From an uncultured Methanobrevibacter sp. (GTDB taxonomy: Archaea > Methanobacteriota > Methanobacteria > Methanobacteriales > Methanobacteriaceae), in contig NZ_CALGFC010000023.1 of the NCBI RefSeq assembly GCF_937881195.1, positions 1-64,000 of the forward strand: a DNA stretch of 64,000 nt, written 5' to 3'. The position numbers were made by a program, and so were the translations under genes. Below, piece after piece: positions 53,955 to 63,342 of the stretch; the stretch's first letter is position 1, and each line of letters starts with the position of its first letter. The notes under the pieces are model-generated. The model searched no databases. It was not told the origin of the DNA and worked only from the letters and a program-made list of their open reading frames with translations.

Positions 53955-54716
53955 TCAATTTATTTTTTCTAAAACATAAACTAATTCTTCATTATTTCCT
54001 TCCCTTATTTCTTCTAAACCTAAATCCGCCATATAAGCAGCATCTTCAGCATTGTCACTCCTTCCAACACCTGCTTTTAGAGGAATATCAATTTCTTCAT
54101 CAATTTCCTCGATAATTTCCATTAATTCATCAATACTTAGCTCATTACAAGGAGACATGAAATTATCCCCACCAATGAAGAAAAGTAAAGATCCTTTTTC
54201 AATTAATTTTGTCATGAGATAATGTTGAGCTTTATTTACAAGAAAATTAGTGTCAAAAGCAGGAATTATATCGGTTAAAGAGTCAGTAATCCCATTAATA
54301 TCTATATGCGCCATTTGAACAAAGCTATCTTCAGGTTTCACAAGAGAATCAATAGCTAAAATTTCCTTTCTATCTTCAGATTGAGCCCCTCCCTTCTTTT
54401 GAAGAACTTCAGTAGCTATTTTTTGTGCTTCATAAGGTGTTTTTGCAGTTCCAACTCCCATACTAATGGTTATAGGATATCTATTTCTTATAGAACGTTG
54501 AATCCTCATATGATCTTCTTCATTAAGACCATTTGTGACTGCTAACATATTATCAAACCTAGTATAAAATACTAAACCTTTTTTCATTGCGATTTGTCTT
54601 TGTACATCTGCAAAAAGTTCTGCCTGTAAAATTTGGAGGTCTGATTCATTCCTAGGGTTTGGAGTGACAGTCCATGGCCCATAATTATCAATCTGAATTA
54701 ATGTCATTTGTATCAT
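53955..54716 (-). CDS. gch3: GTP cyclohydrolase III
   Basis: This archaeal enzyme (ArfA type) opens GTP to formylamino-ribosylamino-pyrimidinone phosphate for the synthesis of riboflavin and the deazaflavin of F420. The 253-residue protein starts [20 protein letters not shown] and has [16 protein letters not shown], the metal site HIDING, and FFIGGDNF, the GGDEF-like motif of the family. The first ATG is used, since AGGTGA lies about 8 nt before it. cofD of the F420 pathway lies next to it upstream. Confidence 0.94.
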   Translation of the reverse strand: MIQMTLIQIDNYGPWTVTPNPRNESDLQILQAELFADVQRQIAMKKGLVFYTRFDNMLAVTNGLNEEDHMRIQRSIRNRYPITISMGVGTAKTPYEAQKIATEVLQKKGGAQSEDRKEILAIDSLVKPEDSFVQMAHIDINGITDSLTDIIPAFDTNFLVNKAQHYLMTKLIEKGSLLFFIGGDNFMSPCNELSIDELMEIIEEIDEEIDIPLKAGVGRSDNAEDAAYMADLGLEEIREGNNEELVYVLEKIN

Positions 54717-55131
54717 ATTAATCTCACCTTAATACTTAAAATAAATATTACATATAGCCTTTTATTGTTAGTACTTAAATATATTGTTATATAATTTTAT
54801 ATAATTTTAAAATTTTTCAAGAAGAATAAAATTTTTTAAAGAGTATAAATATAAGATTTATATTAAATTTATTGTATTTTAAATCCTAGTTATTAATTAA
54901 ATTTTAAATAGTTACCTCTTAATTATCTATTAAACTTATTTTTATCTTCCATTTATTCATTGAATAAATTAATATATTTTTAAATTAATTCTATAATAAA
55001 TTAATCTTATAATAACTTAAATGTATAATAAGTTAATTTTATAATAACTTAAATGTATAATAAGTTAATTTTATAATAAATTAATTAACTATAGAAGATT
55101 TAATAGAATAAAAAAGATTAAACTAAAATAT
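54717..55131. other. Intergenic region with hairpin repeats
   Basis: This region between cofD and GTP cyclohydrolase III holds a 32-bp tandem repeat that contains inverted repeats (55007-55080). A TATA-like AATATATTTAA lies nearer the gch3 start on the minus strand. No gene is seen. Confidence 0.5.
55007..55080. repeat. 32-bp tandem repeat with internal inverted repeat
   Basis: Two identical 32-bp copies (55007-55038 and 55039-55070) are followed by a partial third. Each holds TAACTTA, a 9-nt spacer and TAAGTTA, a 7-bp palindromic pair. Two identical hairpins or paired operator-like sites therefore lie in tandem, about 60 bp past the cofD stop and 290 bp before gch3. Confidence 0.85.
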
Positions 55132-56028
55132 TTATTTTAAAACTATTCTAGCTAAGTTTTCTTTATCAATAATATTTTTCATATTAGTATTAGCTACAAT
55201 AACCTCTTCAATTAGTTTTTCTATATTTTCTTTTAATTCTCTGTCAACATCATCAATTATAAACCTATCTAAAAAATTTTTATAAATAGATGCAACACCA
55301 AAAGAAGAAACTTCATAACCCATAGATTTCATAAATTTCCCAGCAGGTCCGCTGAAAGGACTATTTCCAATTATAGGTGAAACAGCAACCACATAATTGT
55401 TTTTTAATGCTTTTTCAACCCCTTCGAGATTTACTATCGGGAGAATTGAAGTTATAGGATTTGAAGGTCCGATAATAACCATCTCAGATTCTTCTATTAT
55501 TTCTAATATATTTGGACTTGGTTTTACACTAGTATAATCTATTCCAAATACTTCTGGTTTAGTTTGATGCTCTATTAAAAATTCATGAAATTTAAGGTGC
55601 CCTATGCTTGTTTTAACAGTTATATCAGAGTGTTCATCACTCATTGGAATTACTTTTGATTTAATACCCATCTTTTTTCTTTGAATATCTACAGCTTGAC
55701 TAAGCCCATATTTTTTCATTAATATTGTTTTTTGAATCTTAGTAGCTCTGTCCTTATCCCCTATTCTTAGAAGTTCAGGACAGCCTAATTTTTTAAGAGA
55801 CTCATTTGTTAAAAATGTATCGTTTTTAATTCCATACCAAGTTTCATCATTAATAACATCAGCTAAAGTATATAGAACAGTGTCAATGTCTGCTGCTACA
55901 TATACTCCTGAAAAGTAATCATTCTCAACAGTATTAACAATTATATTCAAATCAGACGGATCATGAATATTTTTAATTCCTTGAATTAATTTTGGAGTTC
56001 CAGTTCCACCAGATAATACAGCAATCAA
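55132..56028 (-). CDS. cofD: 2-phospho-L-lactate transferase (F420 synthesis)
   Basis: CofD transfers the lactyl phosphate moiety to the deazaflavin Fo, giving F420-0. The 298-residue protein begins [18 protein letters not shown] and has [21 protein letters not shown], the Fo and metal site, and [15 protein letters not shown], then [17 protein letters not shown]. The start is a TTG at 56028 behind AAGGTTAT. It lies between the flippase gene and gch3. Confidence 0.95.
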   Translation of the reverse strand: MIAVLSGGTGTPKLIQGIKNIHDPSDLNIIVNTVENDYFSGVYVAADIDTVLYTLADVINDETWYGIKNDTFLTNESLKKLGCPELLRIGDKDRATKIQKTILMKKYGLSQAVDIQRKKMGIKSKVIPMSDEHSDITVKTSIGHLKFHEFLIEHQTKPEVFGIDYTSVKPSPNILEIIEESEMVIIGPSNPITSILPIVNLEGVEKALKNNYVVAVSPIIGNSPFSGPAGKFMKSMGYEVSSFGVASIYKNFLDRFIIDDVDRELKENIEKLIEEVIVANTNMKNIIDKENLARIVLK

Positions 56029-56201
56029 ATTAATAACCTTTTTGTTTATCTATATTTTAAATTTAGTTAAATATAGTCCAATAATTTAAATTAATTTTTT
56101 AGGTTTATATAATTTTATATTTTCTTTTGATAATAAAAAATTATAAATTGATATTATTTAAAAATTATTCAAATACAAACTTAAATAATAAAAATAATAA
56201 A

Positions 56202-57650
56202 TCAGCTTTCATTTATCATTTTTTTGAAGAAGTTAATTTCTTCTTTATTTATTCCCCTTATTAAAAATAGAATTATGAAATAAATAGCAATAGCTACTAT
56301 TATTGTGACTAAAACATTTAATAAACCATAAGGATTCATCAAAAATACAAATATCCCCATAATAATTGAAGATATGATTATTCTTATTAAAGAATTAATT
56401 TCAAAAGGAAGTTTTAAATATTTCTTACTATAAACTGCAGTAATCAAAAATGAGAAAAGATAACAAAATAAAGTTACAATAGCAGCCCCAATAATTCCAA
56501 TAAATGGAACCGCAATAATATTAAATATAATATTTAAGAACCCTACAATAATCCAAATTTTACCAAGAATTTTTGTTTTTTTCTCCAATATTAATATATT
56601 ATTTGTTATTCCATACATTCCCATAAATATAGCACCAAGACAAACAAATGGAGTTATTAAATAGCCATTCATAGCTATTTCTGGAGTTGTTATAATTAGT
56701 AAAAGTTGTTTTGAGAGAACCGAAAGGCCTACTGCTGCAGGGATTGTTATAATCAAAAAATATTTCATAGAATATTTAAGAAAGACATTTACTTGTTTTA
56801 AATTACCCTCTTCAAAATATTTTGGAAGTACTGCTGGAAGAAGAAGTGCAAATGGAGATAAAAACATTAAAAGTATGCTCCCAAGAGCATAACTTGGAGA
56901 ATAATACCCTACAGCGGCCGAACCAAGGAATATTCCTATAACATATTTATCACTAGAATCAACTACCCATGATGAAACATTGCTAGGAATTGTTGGAATA
57001 GCAAATTCCAACTCCTCTTTCAAATTTTTAAATTTTGGAATATTTAAACCCAAATAACCCCCAATTATCAGTAACATTATAATAAAAACAATTAAATATC
57101 CAACAAGAAGTCCAAGAACAACTATTTCGATATTATAGCCTGACAAAGCAAGGTATGAACTTACAATGACCCCAATATATGTTTGTAAAGCTAAAAATAA
57201 AGAGTATCTTTTAATTTGTTGAAAAGTTCTAAAGAAACTAATAAGCATTAAATTCATACATGCAAAAAAGGAGATTATTGAAACAATATATAGTATATTT
57301 AAATTTCCTCCAAAAAGAGAATTAGCAATTTGTACTTTAAATAATATAAAAATTAAAGAAATTATTAAACTTGAAGCAAAAACAACTGCCAACATTGAAT
57401 AGAAAGAGTCCCTAATTTTTAATTTATCATTTTCTGCAGATAAAAATCTTACCATTGTATAAGGAAGCCCAAGATTAGCTATGTTAGGAATTAAAGCAAT
57501 AGTAGTATTTACCTGTGCCCAAATACCATAATCAGCTACTGGAAAATTTTTAGTTATTATTGGAATAAAAATTAATCCACTAATAGATATGAGTATATTT
57601 GTTATTCCAACAATTCCAATTCTCTGGATAAAACGTTTATACTCATTCAT
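56202..57650 (-). CDS. Wzx-type polysaccharide flippase
   Basis: This 482-residue integral membrane protein has about 14 hydrophobic helices and the MOP/MATE-like polysaccharide transporter pattern, with FIPIITKNFPVADYGIWAQ at the start and SAAVGYYSPSYALGSILLM near 246. Such proteins flip lipid-linked oligosaccharides across the membrane. The ATG lies behind GGTGAT. It follows a glycosyltransferase gene after 67 bp, in a nonulosonate-type surface glycan locus. Confidence 0.88.
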   Translation of the reverse strand: MNEYKRFIQRIGIVGITNILISISGLIFIPIITKNFPVADYGIWAQVNTTIALIPNIANLGLPYTMVRFLSAENDKLKIRDSFYSMLAVVFASSLIISLIFILFKVQIANSLFGGNLNILYIVSIISFFACMNLMLISFFRTFQQIKRYSLFLALQTYIGVIVSSYLALSGYNIEIVVLGLLVGYLIVFIIMLLIIGGYLGLNIPKFKNLKEELEFAIPTIPSNVSSWVVDSSDKYVIGIFLGSAAVGYYSPSYALGSILLMFLSPFALLLPAVLPKYFEEGNLKQVNVFLKYSMKYFLIITIPAAVGLSVLSKQLLLIITTPEIAMNGYLITPFVCLGAIFMGMYGITNNILILEKKTKILGKIWIIVGFLNIIFNIIAVPFIGIIGAAIVTLFCYLFSFLITAVYSKKYLKLPFEINSLIRIIISSIIMGIFVFLMNPYGLLNVLVTIIVAIAIYFIILFLIRGINKEEINFFKKMINES

Positions 57651-57717
57651 TAACTAATCACCACTTGTTTTCGATTACATAAAAGCATTATTTCTATAAA
57701 AAGGATTATATTAAATT

Positions 57718-59199
57718 TTATTTTTTAAATGTCCTATCTAAAATAGATTTATCATATTCTTTAAAAAATAAATCTCTATCATATTCATCCATATTTAAAT
57801 TATTCATAAAATTAATTATATCCTCTACATTATCTACCTTTTTAACATAATTTTTATCAACTAAGCCATCCATATATTCAGAACCTGGCAAATCTATTAT
57901 AAATGTTTTACAATTAAATAAAAGTCCTTCATAAATAGCTGTTGAAAATACTCCAATTTGATATTTACTTTTTGAAAAAAGTTCATATAATGAAATTTCA
58001 TTATTATCAATAATTTGAAAATTATCTAATTTTTGAGCTTTGACTAGACTATCATAATTGTTTTTCCAATTAGAATATTCCCCTGGATGTAACTTGTAAA
58101 TGATATTATAATTATTCTGATTTTTTTTATCAGTATCATTTATTTTTTCATTTATTTTTTCAAGTTTACGAGCTAATTCATAAGCAAAATTAGATAAATA
58201 TTCGCCAATAACTCCTTGAGATATAAATATAATCTGATTTAATTTTTTATTATTAAAATAATCTTTTATAGTGTAATCTAAATGAGGAAATCCAATAGAA
58301 ACAATGTTTTTTTCACTAATTGGATAATTAGCTACATTATTCCAATATTCACCAAATGTAAATAATTTATCTGGGAAGTATTCAAGCCCTTTATCTTCAT
58401 CATTAGGGTAATTATATCCTAAATGATATTCACTAATAGTTCCATGCTGTAATTCAATGACTTCAATCTCATTATTGTGTGCTGCTGCTACCATAGCTTT
58501 ATTTTCATAAGCAACAACAACCAAAACATATTTAGGAGTCCTTTTTTTAAATAATTTATCATACATAGAATATTGATATTTAAAATCTAAGATATGTTTT
58601 CTGAAAATATCAAATAGATCAATTTCAATATTGAACATGGATATAATCTCCCGTTGGAGATTAGATATTTTATTTTTTTCACAAGTTTTAAATTTAAGAT
58701 TATTTTTTTTCTTATAAAAATAAGAACCAAAAAGAATCCTATCATTATATTTAGTAAAATTTTCCTTTTTGGAATAATGTTTATTTAAATAAGGACTTTC
58801 AATTAATTCATAGCTATTTCCAGCGTCATTTAAATATTCCAATAGAAAATAAGTATATATATCTTTATACTCCCCATTATGTTTTACTTTTCTTGGGTGA
58901 TCAAATATCATTACATCTTTATGATCTTTTCCATTTAAAGGATTTGAAAATAAACTATTTTTAATGAAAGGAATAAATGAAAATGCTTTATCTTTAAGAT
59001 TAACTTTTCCTTGTTGTGGAGAACCAAAAACACCAATTTTTCGAGATATTTCATAATAAACATATACTCTAACTAGTTGCCAAGCATAAACTCCTTGGAT
59101 TTTCATATGATTTAAATCATATTTTTTCTCTAAAGAAAATATAATATCGCATATTTCTTTAATATTTTTTACTGATTTTTTCTCATTAATCATTGACAT
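57718..59199 (-). CDS. Capsule-type glycosyltransferase (GT-B-like)
   Basis: This 493-residue protein resembles the capsule polysaccharide and CDP-glycerol/polysialyltransferase-like GT-B group. Key blocks are IELQHGTISEYHLGYNYP near 247-264, KLFTFGEYWNNVANYP, IIFISQGVIGEYLSNFAYEL and YKLHPGEYSNWKNNY, the donor-side HP motif, then IGVFSTAIYEGLLF. It has no membrane helix. Given NeuB and NeuA-PseG upstream, it may transfer a CMP-activated nonulosonic acid, but the substrate is inference. AAGGA lies about 11 nt before the ATG. Confidence 0.75.
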   Translation of the reverse strand: MSMINEKKSVKNIKEICDIIFSLEKKYDLNHMKIQGVYAWQLVRVYVYYEISRKIGVFGSPQQGKVNLKDKAFSFIPFIKNSLFSNPLNGKDHKDVMIFDHPRKVKHNGEYKDIYTYFLLEYLNDAGNSYELIESPYLNKHYSKKENFTKYNDRILFGSYFYKKKNNLKFKTCEKNKISNLQREIISMFNIEIDLFDIFRKHILDFKYQYSMYDKLFKKRTPKYVLVVVAYENKAMVAAAHNNEIEVIELQHGTISEYHLGYNYPNDEDKGLEYFPDKLFTFGEYWNNVANYPISEKNIVSIGFPHLDYTIKDYFNNKKLNQIIFISQGVIGEYLSNFAYELARKLEKINEKINDTDKKNQNNYNIIYKLHPGEYSNWKNNYDSLVKAQKLDNFQIIDNNEISLYELFSKSKYQIGVFSTAIYEGLLFNCKTFIIDLPGSEYMDGLVDKNYVKKVDNVEDIINFMNNLNMDEYDRDLFFKEYDKSILDRTFKK

Positions 59200-59735
59200 A
59201 TATGATATTTCCTTTGTTAGAATATTTTCTCTTGTTCCTATATTTCCCTTTGTTCAAATATTTCCCTTTGTTAAATTTATTTGTTTAGTTTTTATAATAT
59301 TTAATATTTTTTAATTAAACAATTTTATAAAAATAATTTAATTTTTCAATTAAAAAGATAAAATAGCATTAGATTTTTAAAATATAAAATAATATCCTAA
59401 AAAATCAAAGAAATGAGATTAAAATGAGAAAAATAAAATTAAAATAAAAAATAAGAAAATAAAAATAAGAAAAATAAAATTAAAATAATATATAAGAAAA
59501 TAAAAATAAGAAAAATAAAATTAAAATAATATATAAGAAAATAAAAATAAGAAAAATAAAATTAAAATAATAAAAAAATAATAAAAAGATAAAAAATATA
59601 AATAAAAAATGTAAATAATGGGATATTCTCTTAAAAATAAAATAAGATTATTTCTAAATTATTAAAAGAGATGAAATAAAATAATAAAAATAAGATGAAT
59701 GAAAAAAATAGTAGTATATAATCTAATTTAAATTT
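59200..59735. other. Intergenic region with 41-bp array
   Basis: This region between neuB and the glycosyltransferase gene contains a 41-bp tandem array (59461-59573). Closer to the glycosyltransferase start there is a short repeat of ATTTCCCTTTGTT at about 59242-59270. No gene is present. Confidence 0.5.
59461..59573. repeat. 41-bp tandem array, about 2.75 copies
   Basis: Two perfect 41-bp copies at 59461-59501 and 59502-59542 are followed by a third, truncated copy. A degenerate copy precedes them from about 59428. It lies upstream of the glycosyltransferase gene. Confidence 0.85.
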
Positions 59736-60788
59736 TTATTTCAGCATAGAATAATCTATTAACTCATCTTCTTTTATATTAATCTTTGAAGTTTTACCTA
59801 TAACTTTATCCAATTCTATTGGAGATATACCTGTTCCTGGACGTTTAAATGATAACATATCTTCAGTTATTATTTCACCAATAGATATATCCATATTAGC
59901 TACAATTGAACGCCTTGCTTGTTTTCTAGATTCTTTTTCACAATTTAAGGGAATTTTATTGTAGTTCCCATTTATCTTTTTTATAAAATTTATATTATCT
60001 TTAAACTTTTTTATATCCTCAGGATCCATAGCATGATAATGATCGTTTCCCCTTAAATTTTTATCAAGAGTATAATGTTTTTCTATTATATTTGCACCAT
60101 ATAAATATGCAGTTGTAAGTACAAGCATTTTATCATCAGGTTTAGTATGATCAGAGAAACCAATATCATAATCATTGAAATTATCCTTAAGATATTTAAT
60201 CATTAAAAGATTAGAATCCTCATATTCTGTTGGATAAGAAAGTACACAGTGCATTAGTCCAATTTCATCATTTCCTTCATGTTTAATAGTTTTTATAGCT
60301 AATTCAATTTCTTCGACTGTAGAAGCACCTGTAGATAAGATTATTGGTTTTTGTTTTTTAGCTATAGCTCTAATGAAAGGAATATTTGTAAGGTCAGAAG
60401 AAGATATTTTATAAACATCCATTATTTCATCAAGATAATCAATAGAATCAAAGTCAAAAGGAGTAGATAAAAACATTATCCCCATTTTATCACAATATTC
60501 AGCCAATTTAATATATTCTTCTTTTCCAAAACTATCAAACTTTTTGAATAACTCATATTGAGAAGTAGTTGGTTCTTCATTTGTATCCCAATAAGATGGA
60601 GAATTTTTAGAAGCAATTGTATCTGCCTTATAACTTTGAAACTTAACTGCATCTGCACCAGCAATTTTAGCTTCTTTAATCATTAATTTAGCTGCATCCA
60701 TATTAGAAATATTCTCTTTTTTAGCAATATCGTAATAATTTACACCAATTTCAGCTATTAAAAATGGTTTATTTTGAAATATATTCAT
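59736..60788 (-). CDS. neuB: NeuB-family nonulosonic acid synthase
   Basis: This 350-residue enzyme of the NeuB/PseI/LegI family condenses phosphoenolpyruvate with a hexosamine derivative to a nine-carbon acid. The barrel domain shows FLIAEIGVNY near 9-18, ADAVKFQSYKADTI, FLSTPFDFDSI, ISSSDLTNIPF and EKHYTLDKNLRGNDH. A C-terminal SAF antifreeze-like domain follows from about 288 (RSIVANMDISIGEII, FKRPGTGISP). The ATG lies behind AAGGAGAT. It begins 24 bp after the NeuA-PseG gene. Confidence 0.93.
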   Translation of the reverse strand: MNIFQNKPFLIAEIGVNYYDIAKKENISNMDAAKLMIKEAKIAGADAVKFQSYKADTIASKNSPSYWDTNEEPTTSQYELFKKFDSFGKEEYIKLAEYCDKMGIMFLSTPFDFDSIDYLDEIMDVYKISSSDLTNIPFIRAIAKKQKPIILSTGASTVEEIELAIKTIKHEGNDEIGLMHCVLSYPTEYEDSNLLMIKYLKDNFNDYDIGFSDHTKPDDKMLVLTTAYLYGANIIEKHYTLDKNLRGNDHYHAMDPEDIKKFKDNINFIKKINGNYNKIPLNCEKESRKQARRSIVANMDISIGEIITEDMLSFKRPGTGISPIELDKVIGKTSKINIKEDELIDYSMLK

Positions 60789-60812
60789 AAAATCTCCTTT
60801 ATTCTAAATTAA

Positions 60813-62534
60813 TCAATAATCATTTTTCATATATTCATTATATTTAATCTTAACAATATTCATTATATTCTCAAATCCATGCTTTAAATCGATGGATAAC
60901 ATCCTTCTGTTCATTTCCATCCTTAGATTAATATCATGAATAACATCTTCAATAATTTTTATTATTTCTCTCTCTTCAATATCTTTACCAAGCCCTAGAT
61001 TTATAAAACCATTTTTAGCATTTGCAAATGTATGACTTAATTCACGATTATTTTGGCATAAACAAATACATGGCACCCCAATACTAGCTATCTCATACAT
61101 TGTTCTTCCAGCAGAAGTGAAAATCAAATCTGAATTATACATATATTCACTAATATTTTTAACATTCTCAAAAATTTTTATATTATCATAATGAACAAAA
61201 TCTTCTTTTATTCTTTCTTTATCCTTGTATCCAAGCCCTAAAATGACTGTGATAATACCATCATATTTACTATTTAATATAGAATTTAAAGTTTTGCGAG
61301 TTAAATCATTTGGGTCAGTTCCACCAAAAGTTAAGAGAATTTCATTTACTTTATTGTCAATTTTAATTTCTTTTTTTTCTTGAAAGTAAAACTCATCTTT
61401 TAAAATATAATATTTATAACCAGAATAAATATTCTTTGATGGCATTTGATGTTCATATAATGCATCAAAAACTATATCTGCAATTTCTGAACCTTTTCCA
61501 ATATCTTCAAAGTTAACAACAAAATAGTTATTTCTTTTCAATATAGAAATATATTCATGACTAGTGTTTAAAATATCATTTATTACAATATCCGGATCAT
61601 AATCTCTTATTTTCTCTATTAAATCATTATTATGACTTTCAATGTTAAATTCTTCTTCATTTTCACCAATAGATTTAATTGATTTATGAGTCAAATAAGG
61701 ATAATTATAACTTTTTATAATATCAATCCCCAACTTTTTATCTTCATCTAAAAGAAAAAGAACTTCATGATTTGCTAATTTAGAAGCAATAGCTAAACCC
61801 CGATATATATGGCCAGTACCGATTTTATTAGTTGCATCAGTTTTTATAATCACTCTTTTTTTATTTATTATTCTCTCAGCTACCCACCAGTCTTCATAAT
61901 TATCAATATCAATACTTTCATGAGAACTAAGTTCTATTAAATCTATATTATTTCCCATTCTAGAAGTTTCATTTAAAAATTCTCTTTTTGTTGCAAATAT
62001 GCCACCAGTTTCCCTAAAAGTTTTTGGAAGATATTGACGATTTAATCTTTTCTTATAAAGAGGATAATATTTGTTTTTTTCGCTATCAAAACCCCAATTA
62101 AGATGCCTATCATCTACAACACTAATTATTGTATCATTAGAACCCATAGATAGTTTTTCTACTGCCCTATCTATTGTTTCGGTTTTCAATAATGGAGAAG
62201 TTGGTTGAATAGTAATTACAAAATCATAATCTACTTCAGAATTTTGTTCTTCTGTTTTAACTGCATCATGTATAACAGGGTCAAGCGGCACATCATCCTT
62301 ACCTAAATCTCCAGATCTTTTTATAGTAGATGCTCCAAATTTTTCAGCGACAAATTTAATTTCATCATCATCTGTTGTGACTATTACCATATCCACATAA
62401 TTTGATTTTATAGCTGATTCAATAGAATAAGCTATTAAAGGTTTATTAGCTAATAATCGAATATTTTTTCTTGGAATCCCTTTAGAACCTCCTCTAGCAG
62501 GAATAACTACAATAATCTTTTTATTTTTATACAT
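60813..62534 (-). CDS. NeuA-PseG fusion: CMP-nonulosonate synthetase and PseG-like hydrolase
   Basis: This is a two-domain protein of 573 residues. The N-terminal part (to about 225) is a CMP-nonulosonate synthetase with IPARGGSKGIPRKN (PARGGSK at 12-18) and ITIQPTSPLL. The C-terminal part (from about 227) is like PseG, the UDP-sugar hydrolase of pseudaminate synthesis, with KIGTGHIYRGLAIA holding the expected catalytic His242, and LLTFGGTDPNDLTRK and FTSAGRTMYEIASIG in the nucleotide site. I use the ATG at 62534; a TTG four codons upstream is possible. PseG resembles MurG-type GTs, so hydrolase is inferred. Confidence 0.88.
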   Translation of the reverse strand: MYKNKKIIVVIPARGGSKGIPRKNIRLLANKPLIAYSIESAIKSNYVDMVIVTTDDDEIKFVAEKFGASTIKRSGDLGKDDVPLDPVIHDAVKTEEQNSEVDYDFVITIQPTSPLLKTETIDRAVEKLSMGSNDTIISVVDDRHLNWGFDSEKNKYYPLYKKRLNRQYLPKTFRETGGIFATKREFLNETSRMGNNIDLIELSSHESIDIDNYEDWWVAERIINKKRVIIKTDATNKIGTGHIYRGLAIASKLANHEVLFLLDEDKKLGIDIIKSYNYPYLTHKSIKSIGENEEEFNIESHNNDLIEKIRDYDPDIVINDILNTSHEYISILKRNNYFVVNFEDIGKGSEIADIVFDALYEHQMPSKNIYSGYKYYILKDEFYFQEKKEIKIDNKVNEILLTFGGTDPNDLTRKTLNSILNSKYDGIITVILGLGYKDKERIKEDFVHYDNIKIFENVKNISEYMYNSDLIFTSAGRTMYEIASIGVPCICLCQNNRELSHTFANAKNGFINLGLGKDIEEREIIKIIEDVIHDINLRMEMNRRMLSIDLKHGFENIMNIVKIKYNEYMKNDY

Positions 62535-62566
62535 ATTTTTACCCAAATATTATAAGGTTCAATTAA

Positions 62567-63331
62567 TTACATTAAATTTTGCTCTTTTTTTGTAAAAACT
62601 ATTGCAGATAACAATATCATCAAGAGTGCGAAAAATGAAATTATTATTAAGCTTATTTCTACTGGCAATGCAGATTTACCAAGAATCACTCCCCTAAGAG
62701 CATCAACTCCATAAGTTAGAGGATCGAGATAAACAACAAAATTTAACCAATTAGGTAAATTTGTAACAGGGAAGAGTGCCCCACTTAAAAGAAAAATAGG
62801 CATAATGACAAAACTCATAACTAGATTAAAACCTTCCATACTATCCATGAAAGATGCTATAAGTAAACCAAGTCCTGAAAATCCAATAGATATTATTACA
62901 CTAATTAAAGTAGCTTCAATAAATATTAAAGGAGTCATTTGAACTCCTACTACAAATGAAAGTAATAAAAGTAATATAGCTTGGATTATTGCTCCAGTAC
63001 TTATTCCCAATGCTTTACCAAATATTATTGATGTTCTTGATAAAGGAGCAACCATAATTTCCTTTAAAAATCCATATTGTTTATCTATTATTATCCCTAT
63101 TCCTGCCATTACACAAGTAAATAGAATTGTTTGAGAAATAATACCGGGATATATAAAAGCTTCATATCCGCCATTTGTTCCACCAAATTGGATTGCACTA
63201 CCAAGACCAACACCGAATACAAGTAACCATAATAAAGGTGTGAAAATAGCCGTAATTATTCTGGATTTGTATCTAACATACCTTTTAGCTTCTCTTAACC
63301 AAATTGTATAAATTCCTTCAAATTCACTCAT
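62567..63331 (-). CDS. ABC-2 type transporter permease
   Basis: This is a 254-residue permease with six membrane helices, of the ABC-2/DrrB and polysaccharide-export group. It shows LLWLLVFGVGLGSAIQFGG near 33-51, KEIMVAPLSRTSIIFGKALG near 90-109 (the cytoplasmic EAA-like loop), and LSGALFPVTNLPNWL. The ATG follows AGGGTGTG. It is 11 bp after its ATPase gene and 32 bp before NeuA-PseG, so it is in the same operon as the glycan genes. The cargo is unknown. Confidence 0.9.
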   Translation of the reverse strand: MSEFEGIYTIWLREAKRYVRYKSRIITAIFTPLLWLLVFGVGLGSAIQFGGTNGGYEAFIYPGIISQTILFTCVMAGIGIIIDKQYGFLKEIMVAPLSRTSIIFGKALGISTGAIIQAILLLLLSFVVGVQMTPLIFIEATLISVIISIGFSGLGLLIASFMDSMEGFNLVMSFVIMPIFLLSGALFPVTNLPNWLNFVVYLDPLTYGVDALRGVILGKSALPVEISLIIISFFALLMILLSAIVFTKKEQNLM

Positions 63332-63342
63332 TTTAACACACC

